Shown here one piece after another: positions 51,968 to 60,327 of a DNA stretch of 64,000 bases. The notes beneath the pieces are model-generated. The model saw nothing but the letters and a program-made list of their open reading frames with translations, was not told the origin of the DNA and searched no databases. The stretch covers positions 4,278,001 through 4,342,000 of the forward strand of contig NZ_CP064266.1 of the NCBI RefSeq assembly GCF_022811845.1, read 5' to 3'. The stretch comes from Bacillus pseudomycoides (GTDB lineage: Bacteria; Bacillota; Bacilli; Bacillales; Bacillaceae_G). A program made the position numbers and the translations under genes. Within the stretch, counting starts at the first letter, position 1; every line of letters begins with the position of its first letter.

Positions 51968-53350
51968 TCATTTATTAATAGCTGTAGACATTATATTTTC
52001 TACTTTGTCTTTATATACAACATACTCTTGTCCAGCTATTACTGCTACTACCGCAAATTCATCTTTTGGATTAAATGAAAGCCAGTCAGCCCACATGCTT
52101 GTATTTGGTCCTCCACTCCACATGTTATGAACAGAATTTTTTGTTAAATTCACAACTTTATAAGACGCATTTGGTGCATTTGTTCCGGTTTTCATTTCAA
52201 ATGTGTATGCGTTATGAATCTGTTTATAATAGTAGAAAACATTTGATGGACGAAGCTGATTCATAAGATCTTGTTCTTTTTTCTCTGCAATTTTCACCTC
52301 TTCAAGTAATTTATCCGCATAATTCTTAAGATCTTGCCAACTATCTTTTGCAGTTTTAAGATCTTCTTTTAAGAAGGAAAATTCTTCCGGGGTTATAAAC
52401 GTAATATTTTTTAATAAATTATCGTATTTCGCTGCTACAGCATGCCAATTATTAGATATATTCTGAAGTGAATTAATAGCAGTATCAATTGTTTCAGTCA
52501 TATTCGTAGTCTTATTTTTTGCATCCGTTAAAATAGCTACTTCTGCTTGTGCTCCAGAAATTCTTGCTTTTAAATTCGCTATTTCTCGCTCAGCAGATGC
52601 AATATTACTTTTAGCCGTTGCAATCATTGCCACACTAGCCCCTAGAGTGAATATAACCAACACACCACCGGCAATAAACATATCATTGCTTTTTTTTATG
52701 GATTCATTATAATTATTAATTTGCTGTTGTAAATATGGAATACCTACGCTCGTACTAGCTAAAGCATTCGTTAATTCATTGGAATCCTCTTTAAAACTTT
52801 TCGTATCGTCCTCCATTTTACTTCGGAATGTTTTCAGTTGATTCAATAGCTCGTCTACTTCACTCTTATTAATCAATATACTTTGATACAATTTTTCGAG
52901 CCCAGCTTTCAATTTCCCAGTATCTCTTTGATCTATAGCAGCAAGTAAAATACTGTATTGTGTTTGAAATGCATCATTATAATTTACAACATTTTGATTA
53001 GTTTTCATAATTTTAGGTTTTATAGTATTTAACCAATATGCTGCATTCGCTTGTGCATCCTTTTGATGCTTAATCATGTTTTCTCGTAAACCACTATTGA
53101 GGGAGCTTATACTGCTGAGATCTGTCTCTAGTTGATTACGTAGAGTTTTGGCATATGAATCCATAACTAGTACACTAGATAATGATTGTGCCATTACATC
53201 CTGAAATCCTTCAGGGCCAAGAGAATATTGCTTATTGTTTTCTTGTACGGTTTGTTCTGCTGCAAAAGTATGATGTGGTATTACATTACTTGTCGTAACC
53301 CCAAGAACCATCATTGACAACATGATTTTCTTATAAAACCTCTTATTCAT
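51968..53350 (-). CDS. nheC: Non-haemolytic enterotoxin component NheC with a C-terminal extension
   Basis: 460 residues; typical NheC has about 359. Signal peptide to about 30 (PHHTFAAE). The body has the Nhe/Hbl helical bundle and a hydrophobic hairpin (MFIAGGVLVIFTLGASVAMI, about 225-245), the putative membrane head. From about 352 (KKEQDLMNQLRP) a further 105 residues follow: YYYKQIHNAYTFEMKTGTNA, then MWSGGPNTSMWADWLSFNPK and VAVIAGQEYVVYKDKVENIM. This tail looks like a separate beta-rich domain. NheC normally primes membranes and binds NheB. Confidence 0.85.
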   Translation of the reverse strand: MNKRFYKKIMLSMMVLGVTTSNVIPHHTFAAEQTVQENNKQYSLGPEGFQDVMAQSLSSVLVMDSYAKTLRNQLETDLSSISSLNSGLRENMIKHQKDAQANAAYWLNTIKPKIMKTNQNVVNYNDAFQTQYSILLAAIDQRDTGKLKAGLEKLYQSILINKSEVDELLNQLKTFRSKMEDDTKSFKEDSNELTNALASTSVGIPYLQQQINNYNESIKKSNDMFIAGGVLVIFTLGASVAMIATAKSNIASAEREIANLKARISGAQAEVAILTDAKNKTTNMTETIDTAINSLQNISNNWHAVAAKYDNLLKNITFITPEEFSFLKEDLKTAKDSWQDLKNYADKLLEEVKIAEKKEQDLMNQLRPSNVFYYYKQIHNAYTFEMKTGTNAPNASYKVVNLTKNSVHNMWSGGPNTSMWADWLSFNPKDEFAVVAVIAGQEYVVYKDKVENIMSTAINK

Positions 53351-53452
53351 ATCTCCACCTACTTTTTATAAAGTGCAACTTCTATCAGCTGAAATTCTCT
53401 TTATCTCAACCATTCCCTGTATCTCTCTGTTCACAAATAATGCGATTAAAAA

Positions 53453-53478
53453 TCTCCTGCTCAAAATTGAACAGGAGA
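53453..53478 (-). promoter_or_regulatory. nheB-nheC intergenic hairpin
   Basis: TCTCCTGTTCAA (minus strand) pairs with GAGCAGGAGA around TTT in the gap of about 200 bp between nheB and nheC. A stem-loop at this place is known in nhe operons and is thought to keep NheC levels low. Confidence 0.7.
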
Positions 53479-53546
53479 CCTGCATCACATACTTTATATT
53501 TCTGGAAAAACCTTCAAGAATCTCCATATAAAGCATTAGTGATTTA

Positions 53547-54755
53547 TTACGCTTTTGTATCTACTACTTTAATATCCTCAGCATAAATCTTTTCAGCATA
53601 ATCTTTAATATTTTTCCAGCTATCTTTCGCAATATTTAGATCCTCTTTGATGAAAACTAGATCGTTAGGGCTAATAGATTCAACATTTTGAAGTAAAGAG
53701 TTATATTTTGATCCCATTGTATACCATTGATTTGAAATATTTTGCAGTGCAGTAATAGCTACATCAATCGTATTCGTTAAATATTCAGTTTGATTTTTAA
53801 TATTTGTTAATCCAGCTACCTGTAATTGAGCTTGCGAAATTTGTCCTGTTATCTTTTGGATTTCTGCCTGCGCATTATCAAGTTCTTTCTTCGCTAAAAC
53901 AATACCAGCTGTTCCTCCTCCTATCGCTGCTGCACCACCTGCAATAAGTCCAATTCCTAGTGGAGTCCCTGCACCAGTAGCAATTACAACTGCTCCACCA
54001 ATAATTGCAATTGGACCTAAAGCTGTTGCAACTGATGATCCAATGATAATTGCGTTATATTTACCAATCGCCTCATTATACGTTGTGATTTGATTTTGCA
54101 TAAGTGGGATACCAGCATCTTGACTTGCTAAAATAGACGTTAATTGATTTGCATCACCTTTAAAGTTTTGCGTATCTGTTGTCATTTTATTTCGGAATTT
54201 TTTTAAGTCTTCCACTAACTTATCTACTTTTTCTTTGTTCTCTGTAATACTAGCAGATAATCTTGTAAGTCCTTTTGTTAGTGTTGCTTTGTCTTGATTA
54301 TCTACAGCTGTTACTAGCGTATCATAGTAATTTTGGAATTTCGTATTATAATTAATAATATTTTGGTTCGTAGAAATCAATTGCGGTTTAATTGTATCCA
54401 GCCACTGATTTGCATTTCCTCTAGCCACATTTTGATGATGAACGACTTTTGTTTTTAAAGAATCATCAACTGTCGTTATACCATTAAAATTAACATTGGC
54501 TTGTTTAATAATTGTTAAAGCATATAGGTCCATTACTAAAGCATTTGAACCTGTTCGTTCCATTGCGTCTCTAAGACCGTCTGGCCCTAATGAATATTCA
54601 GAGTACTTGTCCGATGCATCTGATGCACTAGCATGAATCGGAATTGGTTTTGTTGTGCTTTCCGCTGCATATGTATGTGCTGGTAGGATATTACCCGCTG
54701 CAACTACTGCCATGATTGCCGATAGAGCCATTACTTTATAAGGTTTTTTTGTCAT
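53547..54755 (-). CDS. nheB: Non-haemolytic enterotoxin component NheB
   Basis: 402 residues, the standard NheB length. Signal peptide ends near AHTYAAES. YSLGPDGLRDAMERTGSNAL opens the mature helical bundle; the hydrophobic hairpin GPIAIIGGAVVIATGAGTPL and GLIAGGAAAIGGGTAGIVLA (about 235-285) is the membrane-insertion region. NheB is the main binding component and forms complexes with NheC before NheA joins to make the pore. AGGGAGAG precedes the ATG. Confidence 0.95.
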   Translation of the reverse strand: MTKKPYKVMALSAIMAVVAAGNILPAHTYAAESTTKPIPIHASASDASDKYSEYSLGPDGLRDAMERTGSNALVMDLYALTIIKQANVNFNGITTVDDSLKTKVVHHQNVARGNANQWLDTIKPQLISTNQNIINYNTKFQNYYDTLVTAVDNQDKATLTKGLTRLSASITENKEKVDKLVEDLKKFRNKMTTDTQNFKGDANQLTSILASQDAGIPLMQNQITTYNEAIGKYNAIIIGSSVATALGPIAIIGGAVVIATGAGTPLGIGLIAGGAAAIGGGTAGIVLAKKELDNAQAEIQKITGQISQAQLQVAGLTNIKNQTEYLTNTIDVAITALQNISNQWYTMGSKYNSLLQNVESISPNDLVFIKEDLNIAKDSWKNIKDYAEKIYAEDIKVVDTKA

Positions 54756-54808
54756 TTTTCTTCTCTCCCTATATCATTAATTATTGTGATGTATTGTCTG
54801 CAAGAAAT

Positions 54809-55969
54809 TTAATGTACCATTACATTTGTCACGTAATCTTCAAATTGCTTCGTTTGTTTAGCCATCTCATCATTTAATCTTTTAAGTTGACTAAATTGTT
54901 TTTGGAGTGTACTACTATCAATAGAAACACCTGTTGCAAGATTCTCTTTCATTTGAAGCATAGTTTCATTCACTGACTTCCAATCATTTATCAAATACTC
55001 CAAAGTTGTAATTTGTCTATTAATTAGCTCCGTAAAACTTTTTACCTGATCTTCAATAAATGTAATTTCAGTTACTTGAATTTCAGATTGTGATAACTTT
55101 TGAATAAGTGGTAGTAATTCTTTTTGCTTCTGCTGAATTCTATTCGCAGCTTCTCTTGTTTGACTATCTGCAGCATTTACAATTTCATCGCTAAGAGATC
55201 CAATCGATACAAAATCTACTGTTTTTGTCTGAGCTGTTTGATTCGTAATTGTAAAAACTTGTTTCCCAATATTAATTGAGCCTTTAATAATTTCATTTGG
55301 TCGATTTAAAATCTTTGTAAGTTCCGCTTGAATCTCTTCTTGAATTCTTTTAATATCCGCTCTTATTTGTACAATATCTCCATTTGAGCCCTTTAATGAT
55401 TGAATTGCTGTTTCAGCCTTTTGAGATAGACTTGCATTATCTTTATCCAATAAAACTTTAAAGCGATTTAACTCAAGTAAAGTTTGTTCCATATCATCTT
55501 GAATTGTTTGTGATTGACTATGGAGTCTACCAAAAGCGCTTACAAAATCTGTTTTTGCTTGTTCATCTTCATTCACTTTTCCAGCTAAATCATATAATTT
55601 ACTATAATAGCTATTAAATCTTGTACTATATCTCATCATTTCTTGATTTAGATCCATTAATTTCGGATTATACTCATCTACCCATTCACGGACATTCGTT
55701 TTTGCAATCTTTTGAAAACCTGTCAAACTACTCATAGCACTTACTTTAATATCTGGCTGTTGTAAAATGACTAATCCGTAAGCTTGTATTAAAGGAGTGT
55801 TTGCCCCTAAAGTTCTTATCGAATTTGATAATGTATTTCTAGCCGTAATGTTTTGAATACTTGTTTGTTTAAATTCTGATTGATTACTTTCTGCGAAAGC
55901 ACTTATAGGCGTTAGGCAACTTGTAGATATTGCTGTAATCAATAAGCCTGTGATTAAAGTTTTTTTCAC
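54809..55969 (-). CDS. nheA: Non-haemolytic enterotoxin component NheA
   Basis: 386 residues, exact for NheA. Signal peptide to about 26 (TPISAFAES), then LSNSIRTLGANTPLIQAYGL and LTGFQKIAKTNVREWVDEYN. The strand-rich head region (NIGKQVFTITNQTAQTKTVD) replaces the hydrophobic hairpin, as in NheA structures. It completes the pore after NheB and NheC bind. First gene of the operon. Confidence 0.95.
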   Translation of the reverse strand: MKKTLITGLLITAISTSCLTPISAFAESNQSEFKQTSIQNITARNTLSNSIRTLGANTPLIQAYGLVILQQPDIKVSAMSSLTGFQKIAKTNVREWVDEYNPKLMDLNQEMMRYSTRFNSYYSKLYDLAGKVNEDEQAKTDFVSAFGRLHSQSQTIQDDMEQTLLELNRFKVLLDKDNASLSQKAETAIQSLKGSNGDIVQIRADIKRIQEEIQAELTKILNRPNEIIKGSINIGKQVFTITNQTAQTKTVDFVSIGSLSDEIVNAADSQTREAANRIQQKQKELLPLIQKLSQSEIQVTEITFIEDQVKSFTELINRQITTLEYLINDWKSVNETMLQMKENLATGVSIDSSTLQKQFSQLKRLNDEMAKQTKQFEDYVTNVMVH

Positions 55970-56475
55970 AATAATTCCTCCAATTAGTTAAATAATTTTT
56001 TCTTAATAAAATAGTTAGAGGTTTGATAGTACTAGTTTTAGAGCAACTGCATAAATTTATTTTGAATATAAAATTATACGGTAATAATGATACAACAGCC
56101 CTTTTACCTCTTTCTTTGAACTTTCTAAAAATATATTAATAAAGACATCTTTCATTTTTCTCACAAAAGTATAACAAAAGTCTTGCGTTAATTTTGTTAA
56201 AATTCAGAAATTAATACCGAATTAAATAATTAGTAAATCAAAATCCGAATTATTTGATTTAAGAACTTATTGTTTAATATTGCACTATGTAGAGATAAGT
56301 GTGAAAAAATTATACTAAATAAACATTTTTGTAAGATTAATTCCTAATCCCCTATCCAATGACCTTAAAATCACCTATTTAAGTATTATAATCATTACAT
56401 CTTTTGTTTTTCTGAATATTTAGTTTTAATAGATTTATATTATAGTAAAATACCTCAATTAGCAATGAGTTTAGA
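55970..56475 (-). other. Long nhe leader
   Basis: About 500 bp of AT-rich sequence between the PlcR box and the nheA start, with no gene on either strand. If transcription starts near the PlcR box, this is an unusually long 5-prime untranslated region, or a second proximal promoter exists within it. I could not place the latter firmly. Confidence 0.5.
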
Positions 56476-56491
56476 TATGCAATATTTCATA
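56476..56491. promoter_or_regulatory. PlcR box
   Basis: TATGCAATATTTCATA matches TATGNANNNNTNCATA exactly. It is the expected quorum-sensing (PlcR-PapR) activator site of the nhe operon and lies 507 bp upstream of nheA. Confidence 0.9.
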
Positions 56492-56580
56492 TCCTCTAGA
56501 CAATTTAAACGATATACTAGTAAGAGTGGGCATAAATATTTATTGTTTAAAATAAATATTTAATGAAAATATAAGTTTAA

Positions 56581-56633
56581 GTATATGAAACGGGGAGAAG
56601 AATTTTTATAATTCTTCTCCCCGTTTCATATAC
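56581..56633 (-). terminator. 24-bp perfect hairpin, terminator of the split small gene
   Basis: Positions 56581-56604 and 56610-56633 are perfect inverted arms (GTATATGAAACGGGGAGAAG and four more bases) with a 5-base loop. On the minus strand the stop codon of the interrupted small membrane gene lies inside the first arm. Confidence 0.75.
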
Positions 56634-56671
56634 CCATTTTCTCATTTAATTTAACTGCTTCTTTTTCCAAT

Positions 56672-56735
56672 CTGTGAATGCCCCCTCCTTAACACTCTTA
56701 CGAGCCGTTTGAAGAAGGGGCTTCCTGTTTCATAG
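56672..56735 (-). ncRNA. Right end / probable omega-RNA scaffold of TnpB element 1
   Basis: AACACTCTTACGAG followed by TTTGAAG and GGGGCTT is shared, in the same position behind tnpB, with element 2 (61896-61950). The stem GAAGCCCC ... GGGGGC and the following TTCAC fit an IS605-type right end, whose transcript supplies the TnpB guide RNA. The guide would start after TTCAC, in the interrupted gene. Confidence 0.5.
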
Positions 56736-56820
56736 AGCGTTGCTGCTGGAACCCAAGCGGTCTTACATACTCTCCACAGGCGTCGTTTATACTGTTTGGA
56801 CACAACCTTGCCCTACAGTT

Positions 56821-57937
56821 TCATTCTTCGGTCATTCTCACAAGTAATTGCTCTAATCCTTTCCGCAAAATGTTTAGACTTGCATTATAATCTCTGTCTA
56901 ACACCTTTCCACACTTTGTACAAATATGTGTCCGAATCGATAGGGATTTCTTCACGCGATTCCCGCAGCTCGAGCAATCTTGTGATGTGTATGCTGGGGC
57001 TACTTTCACAAGAAGACCTCCAATTTTTTCACACTTATACAAAAGCATCCTGCGAAAAGTCCCCCAGCCTGCATCAGAGATCGATTTCGAAACTTTTCGA
57101 TTCCGAACCATCTTTCGAATATCAAGATTTTCTATACAAATCACCGAATACATTTGCGTGAGATGATAACTTAATTTGTGTAAGAAATCTTTTCTTTGAT
57201 TCGCTACCTTTTCATGAAGGATCTGAATTCGTTCTACTTGCTTCTTATAGTTCGCAGAGTCCTTCTTTTTCTTCGAAAGGTTACGCTGTGCTTTCCGCAG
57301 TTGTTTTTCTTTTTGCAGAAGAAATCTTGGATTTTCAAATACCGTTCTATTTGAAAGAACAGCGTATTGATTCAGCCCTACATCTATACCAATTGCATTT
57401 TCCATATCAATAGAGGGAGGTACATCCTGTCTTTCGACACTAAAAATAGCGTACCATCTCTTCGATTGGCGTTTCAGAATCAACTGTTTGATTATTCCTT
57501 CTATCGGCCGATGCAGATGAATCTCTATTTCTCCTAATTGTTTGTTATATAAATTTCCGTTATCTGCAAATGACATCGCAAAGCGGTGTTTCCCATTCGA
57601 TTTGAATCCAAATTGAGGGAAAGTGAGACTATTATAGTCTTTATACTTTTTCAATTTGGGATAGTTCGTATTCCCACGAAAAAAGCCATCATATACCTTT
57701 TTAAGTCGTAAAAATACTTCTTGTAAGGGCTGTGATGGCACTTCTTTCAGAAAAGGATATCTCTTCTTATCGATTACTTGTTGCTTTTGCATGTCAGAAC
57801 GTGTATACAATTGCTTATTTTCTCTGTTTATCTAAAAGAGCAGAGTTATAGGTTTGACGACAATATTGTAGCCAACGTTCTAACATTTCTTTCTGTTCTT
57901 TCGTTAGGAAAATTTCATATTTTTGGCTCAGCAACAT
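56821..57937 (-). pseudogene. tnpB: TnpB (IS200/IS605 OrfB) RNA-guided nuclease, frameshifted near its N-terminus
   Basis: From ATG 57937 the frame reads LSQKYEIFLTKEQKEMLERW and ends LLDKQRK-stop at an A-run (57818-57821). One added A rejoins it to QLYTRSDMQKQQVIDKKRYP and the whole remaining protein (about 371 residues). RuvC residues are present: GIDVG, IENLD and DRDYNAS; the zinc finger is CSSCG ... CTKCG. All catalytic parts are intact, so only the N-terminal frameshift disables it. Confidence 0.8.
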
Positions 57938-58010
57938 TCATCCCCTCCCTACCATTGGACTATGTCCTGCACGCGCTTGAGGAAGGGGACTTCTGTTGGA
58001 ATACTATTAA
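57938..58010 (-). mobile_element. Left end of TnpB element 1
   Basis: On the minus strand GAAGTCCCCTTCCTCAAGCG is followed by a GGGAGGGGATG arm, a GAAG-C-CCC stem like that at the right end. It lies directly between the interrupted gene and the tnpB start. The exact boundary is not determined. Confidence 0.45.
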
Positions 58011-58090
58011 AATAAAATAAGACGCCACCCAGATCACGGCAGCACCTACGATAATTGCTATAAACTTAATCAAACTCATTTATCCTCACA

Positions 58091-58282
58091 TTATTTATTT
58101 CTCTGTTTCCATATCCCATTCTCCTTACGATAAGTGTTCTTGCCATTCATAAAGTCAGCTGTATTGCCAGGAATGCTATATCTCTTATTCTTTTTCTTGG
58201 TCTTCTTCTTCAACCGCTTCTCTTCTTGAACAGCTTGTAAATCCGCCTTCCATTGCTTTAACAAAATCTTTTCTCTTCGCAT
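58091..58282 (-). CDS. Small Lys-rich protein
   Basis: 63 residues, MRREKILLKQWKADLQAVQE then KKKTKKKNKRYSIPGNTADF. Very basic, no membrane segment. It ends 12 bp before the interrupted small membrane gene and may share its transcript. Possibly nucleic-acid binding; not recognised. Confidence 0.55.
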   Translation of the reverse strand: MRREKILLKQWKADLQAVQEEKRLKKKTKKKNKRYSIPGNTADFMNGKNTYRKENGIWKQRNK

Positions 58283-58425
58283 CGAATTTATACCCCTTAG
58301 TTTAAATTACGCACCAAAGATAAAAATTCTATCTTTCAACATAATATCCTTTTATTTGAATATTAAATGCTTCCACACCTCTCTTCAATAGACCAAGACA
58401 ATATTAATATTTTGGGATCCCGCCC

Positions 58426-58670
58426 CATGCCCATCAACCTAAGAATATTTACTACCCATTCTTTTTTTAATTTAGTGAAACAAAAGAAATTTATAGGTAA
58501 TTATTATTACTTTTTTGTTACATTAAGGTGAGCACCACATAGCCATCAAGCTAACAAAACAAAATCCCCCCTAAAATGAAAAAATACGCCATCCTTTCTG
58601 TATATTTCTACAAAAAGAATAGCGTTTTTTCGTTTTATGGATACAATTTCCCTTTAGTTTAATGGTGATG
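58426..58670. mobile_element. IS231-ended mini-element, copy 3, with an extra end
   Basis: CATAGCCATCAAGCTAAC (58538) and TTTAGTTTAATGGTGATG (to 58670) bound a 133-bp unit with a near-palindromic interior. A solitary end CATGCCCATCAACCTAAG stands at 58426 after GGGATCCCGCCC. The copies are more diverged than copy 1. Confidence 0.65.
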
Positions 58671-58745
58671 AGATGATACCTCTTCTAAAAAGTTCTTATT
58701 CTCTTTTAAATAATTAAATTTAAAATGTACTTTTGTAAAAATTAA

Positions 58746-58965
58746 TTAATTGGACATAGCTTTTACTTTTTCAAAAAACTCTTTTAAGTGTACAAATTCC
58801 TCTTCATTTCCGCGTGTTGAAAAAACATCCTGATCTTGATGGGAAATAACAATAGCAGGAATCGTTTTAAAAAGAGCAAAAACTTGTTTTTTCTCTTTTA
58901 TTTCGTTAATTGCATGGTAAGGTATCTATAATGAAATAGGAAACTTGCCAAATACTTCACTACAC
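58746..58965 (-). pseudogene. C-terminal gene remnant
   Basis: SEVFGKFPISL, an in-frame TAG, then IPYHAINEIKEKKQVFALFK and TIPAIVISHQDQDVFSTRGN to TAA at 58746. It reads like the end of a small cytoplasmic protein. I do not recognise the family and the N-terminus is missing. Confidence 0.5.
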
Positions 58966-58976
58966 TAAAAAATATA

Positions 58977-59088
58977 ACAATAAAGTCGTTTGAAAATCTA
59001 AGTTTTATTCAACAATAGCACCCGATTGTGGAATAGAATGACCCGCATTTTTTTAACAACTTTATTATTTTTTAAACGACTTTATTGT
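58977..59088. mobile_element. 112-bp inverted-repeat mini-element
   Basis: ACAATAAAGTCGTTT (58977-58991) and AAACGACTTTATTGT (59074-59088) are perfect 15-bp inverted ends. The interior contains AACAATAGCACCCGATTGT, a second dyad. No coding capacity. Between here and 59364 no gene is evident. Confidence 0.6.
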
Positions 59089-59364
59089 AAATTAAGCAAC
59101 TTTTTTGTCACATAGCATCGTGAAGTTGTTATTTTCACCTAAAAAACTAACAATGGAAATATAATACAGCTTATGACCTGTTGTTACACGTATCTCGACT
59201 GAACCCCCTTATACCCCAAACCTCCAATCTCTGAAATAGATTCGGGCAATGTGTATCTTGTAAATGCATTTGTACTAAACGCCAGCTTCATCTTGTCTAC
59301 TCCTTCTTTTGAAATATATGTGGCATTACAACACTTATTCGTTCAAAAAGATTTTACTCAACTG

Positions 59365-59949
59365 TTAAGGCAATGTCCGACACAATCTATTCATGAGTAT
59401 TCTACAAAGTTCCGCGAAGATCCAGCAGTAAAGAAAACTCAATATAAATATTATTGCAATAACCTTTGAATCCATAGTTGTATCAACAGTAGGGCCTAGC
59501 ACTGGAAAACGGAATACATACAGAATCACCATAATACCCGTAAGTAGACATATTGATGAAAAGGAAACAACCACAATTCTCCTCTTCAATTGTAAAAAGG
59601 CCACACCTATCGCTATACCTAATAAACCTGTTGTAAAGGGAAAAATAATTAGTTCACTCGGCTGAATAATAAATAAAAGGAAAATCGTAAGGGTATAAGA
59701 GAGGATTCCTTGGCGGATAGAAAAGCAAGTAGCTAAAAAAATTGGTAATGTCGCTAGAAAACTAATCAGATAGCCTATACCAGGCATAAAGCCCCCCGCT
59801 GATTGAAACATAGTGGCAAATGTACTCAGTAAGGCTGTAATAACTAACTTGGCTGCAAGGGCCATCTTTCTCAAATGAACATGGTTTCCATCTATCTCTA
59901 TCATCGATTGATACCAATAACGAACAAACCGATTGATTAAAATCACCAC
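59365..59949 (-). CDS. Predicted membrane protein, probably truncated
   Basis: 194 residues with about six membrane segments (KLVITALLSTFATMF, GIGYLISFLATLPIFLATCF, LTIFLLFIIQPSELIIFPFT, LLGIAIGVAFL, SFSSICLLTGIMVILYVF, VIAIIFILSFLYCW). The last residues (NRLCRTLP) look like read-through into foreign sequence. Not recognised; possibly a transporter subunit. Confidence 0.55.
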   Translation of the reverse strand: MVILINRFVRYWYQSMIEIDGNHVHLRKMALAAKLVITALLSTFATMFQSAGGFMPGIGYLISFLATLPIFLATCFSIRQGILSYTLTIFLLFIIQPSELIIFPFTTGLLGIAIGVAFLQLKRRIVVVSFSSICLLTGIMVILYVFRFPVLGPTVDTTMDSKVIAIIFILSFLYCWIFAELCRILMNRLCRTLP

Positions 59950-60085
59950 CTAAAAACATCCAATTTGTCACTTTCTATATCATTCCCTTGTGTTTTATGC
60001 GGTATTGCCTGTTAGTAATCAATTGGAATGAGGACTGTTCCTCCATGAATATTTAAAAATAGAAGCTTTTTCTAGGGGGATTACG

Positions 60086-60320
60086 ATGTATCGTACAGAT
60101 ACAATTAAAATAATTTTAATGCCAGAAGATATCTTGGTTCCATGAGGATATAAAATTGAAGTATTTGCTGAAATGTTTACAACTCCCATTAACTTAACGT
60201 TTACAGATCGATGGGAAATGCTAATAAGATGCTGGAATTGCTTCAGGAAATGGTAAGGTGTTAATGCTTACTCCAACCGTAACAAAAGTAATATCTATGT
60301 TGCGCACCGTAGATTTATAG
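60086..60320 (+). pseudogene. N-terminal fragment of a sugar (glucose/sorbosone-type) dehydrogenase
   Basis: MYRTDTIKIILMPEDILVP, a TGA, then GYKIEVFAEMFTTPINLTFT, a frame slip near 60210, and DAGIASGNGKVLMLTPTVTK to a stop. This is the first blade of a PQQ-dependent dehydrogenase-like beta-propeller. It carries a nonsense and a frameshift mutation and ends 8 bp from a convergent relative. AGGGGGA precedes the ATG. Confidence 0.6.
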
Positions 60321-60327
60321 TTATAAA

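Larger units (their letters stand above)
56626..58079 (-). pseudogene. Small membrane protein gene interrupted by an IS605-type element
   Basis: The 5-prime part (58079 to about 58000) reads MSLIKFIAIIVGAAVIWVAS and YFILI behind a GAGGATAA site. The 3-prime part (about 56673-56626) reads RLEKEAVKLNEKMGI and stop, in frame, and is followed by the hairpin. Joined they make a bitopic protein of about 40 residues. The TnpB element occupies the middle. Function unknown. Confidence 0.65.

Noticed and set aside
53547..55969. Hbl (haemolysin BL) genes in place of nhe
   Set aside because: Lengths of 386 and 402 residues, the NheA/NheB sequence signatures and the gene order fit Nhe, not Hbl.
59251..59469. 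72-codon plus-strand frame
   Set aside because: Overlaps the end of the membrane protein on the other strand, lacks a ribosome-binding site and shows no family features.
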